A DNA stretch of 5,525 nucleotides from Clostridiaceae bacterium (GCA_904501875.1 CAJGCQ010000073.1:1-5525), one strand, 5' to 3'; shown: positions 1 through 5,312, numbered from the stretch's first letter. Program-made: numbers and translations. Notes: a model not told the origin generated them from the letters alone.

Positions 1-678
1 ACTCTTTTGCCGATGGATCAGGACAGGTTTGCAAAAGGATATTTCAGCCGACTTGTAAAAAAACTCGCTCCCCTCGGCTATGACCCACAAAGAACTGTTG
101 ACGGCATATGGGCGGGTACGGCGGCAATGGTGAAGAATGACGGCAAGCGTACCAATGAAGAGGCATTTTGGATTAAGTTTGAAGAGGTTTTCGGTAAAGA
201 AGCCCTTAATGACAAGCCGATTTTTGATGAGTATTACCGTAACGAATTTAATGAAGTAAAATCCGACTGCGACTTTAACCCGGATGCCGCCAAGGCGGTT
301 AAGAAGTTAAAAGAAAAAGGCTTCAAGCTTATTCTTGCAACCAATCCCATTTTCCCCGCTGTTGCAACCGAAAGCCGAATTAAATGGGCGGGGCTTGACA
401 AGAGGGATTTTGAGCTTTATACAACCTATGAAAACTCCCATTATTGCAAGCCGAATCCTGAATATTATTCAGAAATTCTAAAAAAGCTTTCTTTAAACCC
501 ATCGGAGTGTCTCATGGTTGGTAATGACGCCGCAGAGGATACTGCGGCAAAAGCAGTTGGAATTGAGGTTTTCCTGCTTACTGACTGCCTTATAAATAAA
601 AAGGGGATAGATATAAGCGAATATCCGGGCGGCGGCTTTAGAGAGCTTCTGGAATTTATTGAAAAACAGTCGCTGTAG
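1..678 (+). CDS. HAD-superfamily hydrolase (phosphatase-like), 5' end cut by window
   Basis: Probable phosphatase of the haloacid dehalogenase superfamily; substrate unknown. The frame is open from base 1 and reads T-L-L-P-M-D, which fits the residues just after the catalytic DxDGT motif, so that motif and the true start lie upstream. An internal start at 7 or 13 would remove the nucleophile Asp and is rejected. Counting from base 1, a helical cap region follows (about residues 10-95). Then come motif II in LILATNP (Thr114), motif III Lys150 in CKPNP, and motif IV GNDAAED (Asp176, Asp180), which binds Mg2+. This order is that of subfamily I enzymes with a C1 helical cap (COG1011-like). The 225 visible residues suggest a full protein of roughly 235-245. 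No terminator follows it; the promoter of the next gene starts 8 bases after the TAG stop. The family call is secure, the substrate is not. Confidence 0.9.
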   Translation, partial: TLLPMDQDRFAKGYFSRLVKKLAPLGYDPQRTVDGIWAGTAAMVKNDGKRTNEEAFWIKFEEVFGKEALNDKPIFDEYYRNEFNEVKSDCDFNPDAAKAVKKLKEKGFKLILATNPIFPAVATESRIKWAGLDKRDFELYTTYENSHYCKPNPEYYSEILKKLSLNPSECLMVGNDAAEDTAAKAVGIEVFLLTDCLINKKGIDISEYPGGGFRELLEFIEKQSL

Positions 679-685
679 TTTTAAA

Positions 686-714
686 TTGACTAACATTTGC
701 TTTTATGCTATAAT
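686..714 (+). promoter_or_regulatory. Strong sigma-A promoter for the XRE-membrane gene and ung
   Basis: TTGACT (686-691), a 17-base spacer, then TATAAT (709-714), preceded by TG at 706-707 as in an extended -10. Transcription should begin about 7 bases after the -10, at or near 721, which is the A of the downstream ATG. A short inverted repeat, TATAA-TTT-TTATA (709-721), covers the -10 and the start point. It could be an operator but may be chance in AT-rich DNA. Confidence 0.85.
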
Positions 715-720
715 TTTTAT

Positions 721-1287
721 ATGGATAACTTAAATTATATTGTTTCAAAAAATCTTTCTGACCTGCGTAAGAAGAACGGGTTTACTCAAGCGGAGCTTGC
801 CGATAAGCTTAATTATTCCGATAAGACGGTCTCAAAGTGGGAAAAGGGCGAATCTCTGCCCGGCGTTGAGGTGCTTTATAAATTAAGCAAGCTTTACGGG
901 GTAAGTCTTGACTATATTGTAGGTGAGGAAACCGCAAAAACCGCCCCCGCTCCTACGACGAGGCGAAAATATAATATAATCACACTTTTATCGGTGCTGG
1001 CGGTTTGGTTTTTGGTCACGGTTATATACATATTCTGCGATATTATTGCAGGTGTGAAGCCTTGGCTTGCTTTTTGCTGGGCGGTGCCTGCATCACTTGT
1101 TGTAACATTGGTTTTCGATGTTATATGGCATAGGAAAAAGCTGTTTTTTCTTGTAGTATCACTTCTTATGTGGTCGCTGTTTCTTTGTTTTTGCCTGCAA
1201 TTTTTAAATTATAATATATGGATGATTTTAGGAATCGGAGTTCCGCTTCAGGCAGGTGCACTTTTATGGTGGCGGTTGGTGAAATAG
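721..1287 (+). CDS. XRE-family helix-turn-helix protein with four membrane segments
   Basis: A 188-residue protein made of a DNA-binding domain and a membrane domain. Residues 5-68 are a Cro/C1-type HTH (LRKKNGFTQAELADKL, then SDKTVSKWEKGESLP), ending in the usual LSKLYGVSLDYIVGEE. A short linker rich in Ala, Pro and Thr (71-82) leads to four hydrophobic helices at about 86-109, 114-135, 141-161 and 165-186. It should therefore be a membrane-tethered regulator, probably a repressor or a sensor of envelope state; the signal is unknown. I chose ATG 721 because the HTH begins there; the upstream TTG at 697 falls inside the promoter. No Shine-Dalgarno precedes the ATG and the predicted transcript starts at it, so translation is probably leaderless. 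ung follows after one base, which makes a two-gene operon likely. Similar HTH-plus-membrane proteins are common in Firmicutes, mostly without assigned function. Confidence 0.88.
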   Translation: MDNLNYIVSKNLSDLRKKNGFTQAELADKLNYSDKTVSKWEKGESLPGVEVLYKLSKLYGVSLDYIVGEETAKTAPAPTTRRKYNIITLLSVLAVWFLVTVIYIFCDIIAGVKPWLAFCWAVPASLVVTLVFDVIWHRKKLFFLVVSLLMWSLFLCFCLQFLNYNIWMILGIGVPLQAGALLWWRLVK

Positions 1288-1288
1288 T

Positions 1289-1957
1289 ATGGTGAAATTA
1301 GGAAACGATTGGGACGGGATATTGGCCGACGAGTGGGAAAAGCCCTATTATAAACAGCTTTATTCCTTTTTAAGAAGCGAATATTCGTCACAGCGTATTT
1401 ATCCCGAAGTGTACGATATTTTTAATGCACTTAAATACACTTCCTTTTCCGATACAAAGGTGGTAATAATAGGGCAGGACCCGTATCACGGGGCGGGTCA
1501 GGCCCACGGACTTTGCTTTTCGGTAAAAAAGGGAGTTCCGCTTCCGCCCTCACTTGTTAATATTTACAAGGAAATGACCGATGATTTGAGGGTGACTATG
1601 CCTGAACACGGCGAGCTTACCGGCTGGGCAAAGCAGGGGGTGCTCTTGCTTAATGCCGTGCTTACCGTAAGAGAAGGGCAGCCCAACAGCCATAAGGAAA
1701 AGGGTTGGGAAACCTTTACCGACCGTATTATTTCGGAGCTAAATAAAAAGGAACAGCCGATTGTTTTTCTGCTTTGGGGAGCTAACGCCGTGAAAAAGGC
1801 TTCGGTTATAACCAATCCGAAGCACTATAAGCTTACCGCACCCCATCCGAGCCCCCTTTCGGCTTACAGGGGATTTTTTGGCTGTCGGCATTTTTCAAAA
1901 GCAAATTCATTGCTTGAGCAAAACGGCATAGAGACAATTGATTGGAAAAATTTGTAA
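1289..1957 (+). CDS. ung: Uracil-DNA glycosylase, family 1
   Basis: Removes uracil from DNA (from cytosine deamination or dUTP incorporation), starting base excision repair in the cytoplasm. At 222 residues it has the normal family length. The catalytic motif GQDPYHG lies at 62-68 with the water-activating Asp64, followed by QAHGLCFSV. PPSLVNIYKE is at 86-95, the uracil-binding Asn122 is in LLLNAVLTVR, and FLLWG is at 160-164. The HPSPLSAYRGFFGC block (186-199) carries the catalytic His186 and the DNA-intercalating Leu190. All key residues of family 1 enzymes are present, so it should be active. The gene starts one base after the stop of the membrane HTH gene. Only a weak GGTG (1278-1281) precedes the ATG, so translation is probably coupled to the upstream gene. 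No terminator is seen after it, so read-through into the next gene is possible. Confidence 0.97.
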   Translation: MVKLGNDWDGILADEWEKPYYKQLYSFLRSEYSSQRIYPEVYDIFNALKYTSFSDTKVVIIGQDPYHGAGQAHGLCFSVKKGVPLPPSLVNIYKEMTDDLRVTMPEHGELTGWAKQGVLLLNAVLTVREGQPNSHKEKGWETFTDRIISELNKKEQPIVFLLWGANAVKKASVITNPKHYKLTAPHPSPLSAYRGFFGCRHFSKANSLLEQNGIETIDWKNL

Positions 1958-1973
1958 ATGCCAGAAACGATTA

Positions 1974-2003
1974 TTGACAAATTATGCCCAATTATGTTAA
2001 AAT
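1974..2003 (+). promoter_or_regulatory. Promoter of the AbrB-like gene
   Basis: TTGACA (1974-1979) and TAAAAT (1998-2003) are separated by 18 bases, with TG at 1995-1996 as an extended -10 element. Transcription would begin near 2010, giving a leader of about 20 bases that contains the GGGGG ribosome site (2018-2022), 7 bases before the ATG. Confidence 0.75.
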
Positions 2004-2029
2004 AAGACAAATTAAAAGGGGGTTATAAA

Positions 2030-2290
2030 ATGAAGTCTACGGGAATGGTTCGCTCGGTTGATAAAATGGGGCGTGTTGTAATACCTAAGGAAATTCGCAA
2101 GCAGCTTAAGGTTGAAAACGATGTTGACAGCTTTGAGATTTATATGGACGGTGATAAGGTTGTACTTAAAAAATATCAGCCCACCTGTATTTTCTGTGAT
2201 TCGTTAGCGGACAGCGTCCAATTTGAGGGATATAATGTCTGCAAAGACTGTATTGAAAAGCTCCATAGTATTAAGGATGAAGCTGAATAG
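2030..2290 (+). CDS. AbrB/SpoVT-like transition-state regulator with C-terminal Cys-x2-Cys pair
   Basis: An 86-residue DNA-binding protein. Residues 1-47 are a SpoVT/AbrB swapped-hairpin domain (MKSTGMVRSVDKMGRVVIPKEIR, then EIYMDGDKVVLKKY), which in this family dimerises and binds AT-rich promoter DNA. The short tail (49-86) carries Cys53-x2-Cys56 and Cys71-x2-Cys74. This looks like a small zinc ribbon, in contrast to Bacillus AbrB, whose C-terminal half is a second dimerisation domain. Proteins of this shape are common in clostridia, where they are named as AbrB-family regulators of stationary-phase or sporulation genes; the targets here are unknown. It has its own promoter, a strong GGGGG ribosome site and a terminator right after it, so it is probably a single-gene unit. 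Autoregulation is usual for AbrB but is not shown by the sequence. Confidence 0.93.
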   Translation: MKSTGMVRSVDKMGRVVIPKEIRKQLKVENDVDSFEIYMDGDKVVLKKYQPTCIFCDSLADSVQFEGYNVCKDCIEKLHSIKDEAE

Positions 2291-2304
2291 GTTATTAAAT
2301 AAGC

Positions 2305-2339
2305 AATCGGGCAATCCAGAACGGATTGCCCGATTTTTT
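2305..2339. terminator. Intrinsic terminator between converging genes
   Basis: A 13-bp perfect stem (2305-2317 with 2323-2335; core CGGGCAATCC/GGATTGCCCG) with loop AGAAC and, on the plus strand, TTTTTT at 2334-2339. It ends the AbrB-like transcript. The stem can also fold on the minus strand just after the SGNH hydrolase stop, where the tail is a weaker T-rich stretch (TTGCTTATTT), so it may serve both directions. The plus-strand T-tract overlaps the SGNH stop codon at 2338-2340. Confidence 0.92.
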
Positions 2340-2982
2340 ACCAGCCCAAGCTGTCTATAATTTGATTTTTGATTTCTTCCATACCCTTAATTGTGGGGTG
2401 GCCTCCGCGTTTATCAATATTCTGCAAAACAACAGGTTTAAGGCCGTAATGTGCACAGGCGGACTTAAAGCCTTCCTCAATCTCGCACTTTAATTCGGTG
2501 TTGATTATAGGAATAATATCGGCATTGGGAAGTGTAGCCTTTAGTTCGTTTATAAAGTAGCAAAAGGCGGGCAAAACCGAATACAGATCTTGCTTATTCC
2601 AGTCGGAATATTTAAGTTCGCCGATGGGTGAGCCTGCCCAGCTGTCATTAGTGCCGCCGAAAACAAAAACGGTGTTTATATCGTTTTCCTTAAAAAATCC
2701 CGCATTCTTAAGCTTTTTAAACCTGCATATAAACGAGGAAGTTTCCGAACAGTCACTGCCGTTATACCCTATATAGCATATTGTAGAACCGGACCAGCTA
2801 TTGTTTTGGATAAGTTTTAAATCGGTCTTCTTAATCAGGGGATACCACCAGGTATCTTCCACAGCTCTTACATCGGTTTCTCCGCCTTCGGTTTTAGAAT
2901 AATAAATCTCAAAACCGTCCGGTATATAGCCTTCAAAGGTAGAATAGCTATCCCCAAAAATGAGAACACTCTTTAAACTCAT
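2338..2982 (-). CDS. SGNH/GDSL-family hydrolase, cytoplasmic
   Basis: A 214-residue esterase-like protein of the SGNH fold (acyl-ester, thioester or acetyl hydrolases); the substrate is not known. Block I is FGDSYS with the nucleophile Ser12. Block II is NNSWSGSTI with the oxyanion Gly65. Block III is GGTNDSW with Asn112. The catalytic His195 is in GGHPTIKGM near the C-terminus. The usual DxxH Asp three residues before the His is absent (position 192 is Arg); the nearest Asp is Asp190. No signal peptide or membrane segment is present, so it should act in the cytoplasm. The start is ATG at 2982, preceded by AAGGGT (2989-2994 on the plus strand). It lies 14 bases after the acyl carrier protein gene and probably shares its promoter. 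This makes an acyl-ACP or acyl-CoA thioesterase role thinkable, as for the SGNH enzyme TesA, but this is inference from position. Confidence 0.85.
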   Translation of the reverse strand: MSLKSVLIFGDSYSTFEGYIPDGFEIYYSKTEGGETDVRAVEDTWWYPLIKKTDLKLIQNNSWSGSTICYIGYNGSDCSETSSFICRFKKLKNAGFFKENDINTVFVFGGTNDSWAGSPIGELKYSDWNKQDLYSVLPAFCYFINELKATLPNADIIPIINTELKCEIEEGFKSACAHYGLKPVVLQNIDKRGGHPTIKGMEEIKNQIIDSLGW

Positions 2983-2996
2983 TGTTTTACCCTTAA

Positions 2997-3224
2997 TTAC
3001 ATATTGCTTTGAATATACTCTACAACATCGCCGATGGTTTTAAGGTTTTCAATTTCTTCATCGGGAATTTCAACCTCAAACTCGTCCTCAATTGACATAA
3101 GCAGTTCTACAACATCAAGACTGTCGGCACCCAAATCCTCGTCGATTTTGGTCTCCATTGTCATTTCTTCTGCATTAGCATCGAGCTGCTCCGCTAACAT
3201 TTTTTTAATTTTCTCAAATACCAT
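2997..3224 (-). CDS. acpP: Acyl carrier protein
   Basis: A 75-residue acidic carrier protein that holds growing acyl chains on a 4'-phosphopantetheine arm during fatty-acid synthesis. The attachment site is Ser35 in LGADSLDVVELLM, followed by the conserved acidic helix (MSIEDEFEVEIPDEE) that docks partner enzymes, and the end matches the family (LKTIGDVVEYI). A textbook AGGAGG (3233-3238) lies 8 bases before the ATG. No fab genes are adjacent: the next gene downstream is an SGNH hydrolase and the divergent neighbour is proS. This could be the housekeeping ACP placed away from the fab cluster or a second ACP. The typical DSLD motif and acidic character fit type II fatty-acid synthesis, but dedicated ACPs can look the same. 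Confidence 0.95.
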   Translation of the reverse strand: MVFEKIKKMLAEQLDANAEEMTMETKIDEDLGADSLDVVELLMSIEDEFEVEIPDEEIENLKTIGDVVEYIQSNM

Positions 3225-3256
3225 AATTTATGCCTCCTGAAAATTTACAAGAATAT

Positions 3257-3278
3257 GCCCGCAAAAGCCGGGGGCTTT
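3257..3278 (-). promoter_or_regulatory. Hairpin in the acpP leader
   Basis: Within the roughly 64-base leader predicted for acpP, AAAGCC and GGCTTT (3264-3269 and 3273-3278) can pair around a 3-base loop. A second pairing, GCCC with GGGC (3257-3260 and 3272-3275), would exclude the first. No T-run typical of a terminator follows on the minus strand. Any role, such as mRNA stability or attenuation, is speculative. Confidence 0.35.
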
Positions 3279-3294
3279 AAATCTTGATAAATAG

Positions 3295-3323
3295 ATAATA
3301 TGTTTTTTTTTGCTATTTGTCAA
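3295..3323 (-). promoter_or_regulatory. Promoter of acpP and the SGNH hydrolase
   Basis: Read on the minus strand: TTGACA (3323-3318), a 17-base spacer, then TATTAT (3300-3295), close to the sigma-A consensus. The spacer contains a run of nine A (plus-strand T at 3303-3311). The stretch upstream of the -35 is very A/T-rich, with a run of seven A, and could act as an UP element. Transcription should begin near 3288. Confidence 0.82.
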
Positions 3324-3371
3324 TAGATTTTTATTCTTTTTTTAAAAATACATTTTAGTATTCAAAAAATG

Positions 3372-3400
3372 TTGCAAATTCATACGATTTGCTTTATAAT
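3372..3400 (+). promoter_or_regulatory. Promoter of proS
   Basis: TTGCAA (3372-3377), a 17-base spacer and a perfect TATAAT (3395-3400). Transcription should begin around 3407, leaving a leader of only about 60 bases before the proS ATG. The -35 lies 48 bases from the -35 of the divergent acpP promoter. Confidence 0.8.
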
Positions 3401-3430
3401 AATCTTATTGTTATGTATTTACGGATATGA

Positions 3431-3466
3431 AAGGTGGGACGCGGAGCGCCTTGTACGCTCCCTTGT
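3431..3466 (+). promoter_or_regulatory. T-box-antiterminator-like hairpin next to the proS start codon
   Basis: AAGGTGGGACGCGG (3431-3444) resembles the T-box core AGGGTGGNACCGCGG with two single-base gaps. A perfect 6-bp stem follows, GGAGCG (3443-3448) with CGCTCC (3456-3461) around CCTTGTA, and then CTTGT and the ATG. CTT can also pair back with AAG, giving the two-helix-plus-bulge shape of an antiterminator. No Stem I, specifier loop or terminator fits in the short leader. There is no Shine-Dalgarno in the usual window before the ATG. If the 19-base hairpin folds, AGGTGGG (3432-3438) comes to an effective 9 bases from the ATG, so the hairpin may instead serve to present the ribosome site. 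Confidence 0.5.
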
Positions 3467-4900
3467 ATGGCAAAAGAAAAGCTTGTTAAGTCAATTACCT
3501 CTATGGATGAGGATTTTGCTAAATGGTATACGGATGTTGTACTTAAAGCGGACTTAATTGATTATTCATCGGTTAAGGGCTGTATGATAATAAGACCCTA
3601 CGGCTATGCGATTTGGGAAAACATTCAGCATATTGTAGACGGTATGTTCAAGGAAACGGGGCATGAAAATGTATATATGCCTATGTTTATTCCCGAAAGC
3701 CTGCTTCAAAAGGAAAAGGATCATGTTGAGGGCTTCGCTCCCGAGGTTGCTTGGGTGACCCACGGGGGAGAGGAAGAGTTAGAGGAAAGGCTTTGCGTCA
3801 GGCCCACCTCCGAAACCCTTTTCTGTGACCATTTTAAAAATATAGTTCATTCATATCGTGACCTGCCGAAGCTTTACAACCAGTGGTGCAGTGTTGTGCG
3901 TTGGGAGAAGACCACAAGACCATTCCTACGCTCTCGGGAGTTTTTGTGGCAGGAGGGACACACCCTTCACGCAACCTCCGAGGAAGCAAAGGCAGAGACT
4001 GTGCAGATGCTTAACATTTATGCCCGCTTTGCCGAGGAGTTTTTGTGCATACCCGTAATCAAGGGTGAAAAGACCGCTAAAGAGCGTTTTGCGGGGGCGG
4101 AGGCTACTTATACAATAGAAGCGCTTATGCACGACGGTAAAGCCTTGCAGAGCGGCACCTCGCATTATTTCGGTGACGGCTTCGCAAAGGCGTTTGAGAT
4201 TGAGTACACCGACAAAAACAACAACCCCGTAAACCCCTTTGAAACCTCATGGGGTATATCCACAAGACTTATAGGTGCTATAATTATGACCCACGGTGAC
4301 GATAACGGTCTGGTGCTTCCTCCCGCTATTGCGCCGATACAGGCGGTGCTTATTCCGATTGCCTCCCACAAGGAGGGCGTGCTTGATAAGGCAAACGAGG
4401 TTTACGAGCGAATGAAGAAGGTTTGCCGCGCTAAAATTGACGCAGGCGAGCAGTCGCCGGGTTGGAAGTTTGCCGAGTACGAAATGAAGGGTGTTCCGCT
4501 CAGAGTTGAGCTTGGACCTAAGGACATTGAAAATAACAGCTGTGTTATAGTACGCCGCGATAACGGCGAAAAGACGGTTGTATCCCTCAATGAGCTTGAA
4601 GATAAGCTTACCGAGCTTTTAAAGGCTGTCCACGACGGACTTTACAATAAGGCTCTTGAACGCAGGTCTAATATGACCTTTGACGCCCACAGCCTTGATG
4701 AAATGAAGGAAATAGCCGACAACAAGCCTGGCTTTATCCGTGCTATGTGGTGCGGAGACCGTGAGTGCGAGGACAAGCTTAAGGATTATGCGGGAGTTTC
4801 TTCACGCTGTATTCCTTTTGAGCAGGAGGAGCTTGACGGTAAATGCGTATGCTGCGGCAAGAAGGCTAAGCATATGCTTTATTGGGGTAAGGCTTATTAA
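3467..4900 (+). CDS. proS: Prolyl-tRNA synthetase, archaeal/eukaryote-like type with zinc-binding C-terminus
   Basis: Class II synthetase that charges tRNA-Pro with proline. The 477 residues are typical of the form lacking the bacterial editing insertion. The catalytic core spans about 1-285: motif 2 is RWEKTTRPFLRSREF (145-159) and motif 3 is TSWGISTRLIGAIIMTHGDD (260-279). The anticodon-binding domain covers about 288-390. The extra C-terminal domain (about 400-477) carries Cys429, Cys434, Cys460 and Cys463, spaced as zinc ligands, and ends in the Tyr that is characteristic of this type. ATG 3467 (MAKEKLVKSITSMDEDFAKW) matches the family start. The in-frame GTG at 3434 would add 11 residues encoded by the leader hairpin and is rejected. 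It is transcribed alone from its own promoter, divergently from acpP, and ends at a strong terminator. Nothing looks damaged. Confidence 0.98.
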   Translation: MAKEKLVKSITSMDEDFAKWYTDVVLKADLIDYSSVKGCMIIRPYGYAIWENIQHIVDGMFKETGHENVYMPMFIPESLLQKEKDHVEGFAPEVAWVTHGGEEELEERLCVRPTSETLFCDHFKNIVHSYRDLPKLYNQWCSVVRWEKTTRPFLRSREFLWQEGHTLHATSEEAKAETVQMLNIYARFAEEFLCIPVIKGEKTAKERFAGAEATYTIEALMHDGKALQSGTSHYFGDGFAKAFEIEYTDKNNNPVNPFETSWGISTRLIGAIIMTHGDDNGLVLPPAIAPIQAVLIPIASHKEGVLDKANEVYERMKKVCRAKIDAGEQSPGWKFAEYEMKGVPLRVELGPKDIENNSCVIVRRDNGEKTVVSLNELEDKLTELLKAVHDGLYNKALERRSNMTFDAHSLDEMKEIADNKPGFIRAMWCGDRECEDKLKDYAGVSSRCIPFEQEELDGKCVCCGKKAKHMLYWGKAY

Positions 4901-4915
4901 TATTAATATAAAATT

Positions 4916-4954
4916 AAATCGCCCTGAATGCAAAAGCATTCAGGGCGATTTTTT
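4916..4954. terminator. Strong intrinsic terminator after proS, probably bidirectional
   Basis: Perfect inverted repeat CGCCCTGAATGC / GCATTCAGGGCG (4920-4931 and 4936-4947) with an AAAA loop. AT pairs extend it to 16 bp (4916-4951), and TTTTTT follows at 4949-4954. On the minus strand the same stem is followed by ATTTAATTTT, so it can also end the converging small gene that stops at 4964. Confidence 0.95.
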
Positions 4955-4963
4955 AAAGAGTTA

Positions 4964-5197
4964 TTATGAATTTTCTTTAACCCAAAGCTCTGCCTTGTCA
5001 GCCGCCATACGCTTGATGGCCTCTTTAGTGTAGGGGGATTCCTCGCCGCCGTTTACATAAAGAAAATACTTGCCGCCTTCGGTCTTGTAGAGAGCTTCTT
5101 CATAGCCGTTAGGCTCGCCGAAATTACCCGAGGTTTTTTTCAAAATGAGCTCGGATTTTTCGGTGTCATACTCTACCTTGCAAATAATCTTTTTCAT
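4964..5197 (-). CDS. Small uncharacterised protein, 77 residues
   Basis: Begins MKKIICKVEYDTEKSELI and contains EEALYKTEGGKYFLYVNGG, with a charged helical end (KEAIKRMAADKAELWVKENS). No signal peptide, membrane segment or catalytic motif is visible. From memory, small Firmicute proteins with the pattern 'YDTE...ALYKT.GGKYFLY..GG...Y' and a final helix 'A..WA.E' form a widespread family without known function, often in clostridial chromosomes and mobile elements; this looks like a member. I chose ATG 5197 because AAGGTG (5204-5209) lies 6 bases before it. The in-frame GTG at 5206 would add three residues, with AAAGGA only 4 bases upstream. No promoter is evident in the gap before it, so it may be co-transcribed with nagA. 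It converges on proS across a shared terminator. Confidence 0.8.
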   Translation of the reverse strand: MKKIICKVEYDTEKSELILKKTSGNFGEPNGYEEALYKTEGGKYFLYVNGGEESPYTKEAIKRMAADKAELWVKENS

Positions 5198-5312
5198 AAT
5201 GTTCACCTTATCCTTTCTGCGGTATGGCCCTTTTTGAACCTACCGCCGCCGCCTCTTTCGGTGTGCGGCAAAATCCGTAATATATCAAGCGCCTTCGCGC
5301 TGATAAAAGAAT
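5198..5312. other. GC-rich gap between nagA and the small gene
   Basis: This 115-base stretch holds the ribosome site of the small gene (5204-5216). It also has a GC-rich block (about 5241-5269, with GCCGCCGCC) able to form a GCCGC/GCGGC stem (5248-5252 with 5265-5269). Just after the nagA stop, on the minus strand, there is a short stem AGCGC-GAAG-GCGCT (5288-5301) without a T-run, so it is at best a weak terminator. A plus-strand frame of 18 codons starts at 5224, and a minus-strand frame contains GGGGRFKKGHTAERIR. Neither has a ribosome site that supports translation. The block is more GC-rich than other gaps in the window. Confidence 0.4.

Noticed and set aside
7..15. TTG at 7 or ATG at 13 as the start of the HAD gene
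   Set aside because: The frame is open to base 1 and reads TLLPMD, the expected continuation of the DxDGT nucleophile motif. Starting here would delete the catalytic Asp.
493..696. Minus-strand 67-codon frame
   Set aside because: It lies antisense to the HAD gene motifs, has no recognisable domain and is a shadow.
697..720. TTG at 697 as start of the XRE gene
   Set aside because: It lies within the promoter, upstream of the expected transcription start, and has no ribosome site. The HTH domain begins at 721.
3034..3240. Plus-strand Ser/Ile-rich 68-codon frame
   Set aside because: It is the antisense of acpP; its low-complexity composition is the mirror of the acidic ACP codons.
3324..3371. 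FapR or FabT-type fatty-acid operator near acpP
   Set aside because: I looked for the known palindromes (TTAGTACC..., TTTGA..TCAAA) and saw only partial half-sites with no symmetric match.
3369..3557. Plus-strand 62-codon frame with a hydrophobic N-terminus
   Set aside because: It begins just upstream of the proS promoter and runs out of frame into proS; it has no ribosome site and no domain.
3858..4590. Several short frames on both strands inside proS
   Set aside because: All overlap the intact, highly conserved proS coding sequence and show no family features.
4740..5033. Plus-strand 97-codon frame across the end of proS
   Set aside because: It overlaps proS out of frame, crosses the terminator and runs antisense to the small gene.
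5224..5280. Plus-strand 18-codon peptide (MALFEPTAAASFGVRQNP)
   Set aside because: No Shine-Dalgarno sits close enough and there is no upstream plus-strand promoter. It is kept only as part of the unexplained GC-rich block.
5284..5303. Terminator after nagA
   Set aside because: The stem is short, with one bulge when extended, and no T-run follows on the minus strand, so it was not called as a terminator.
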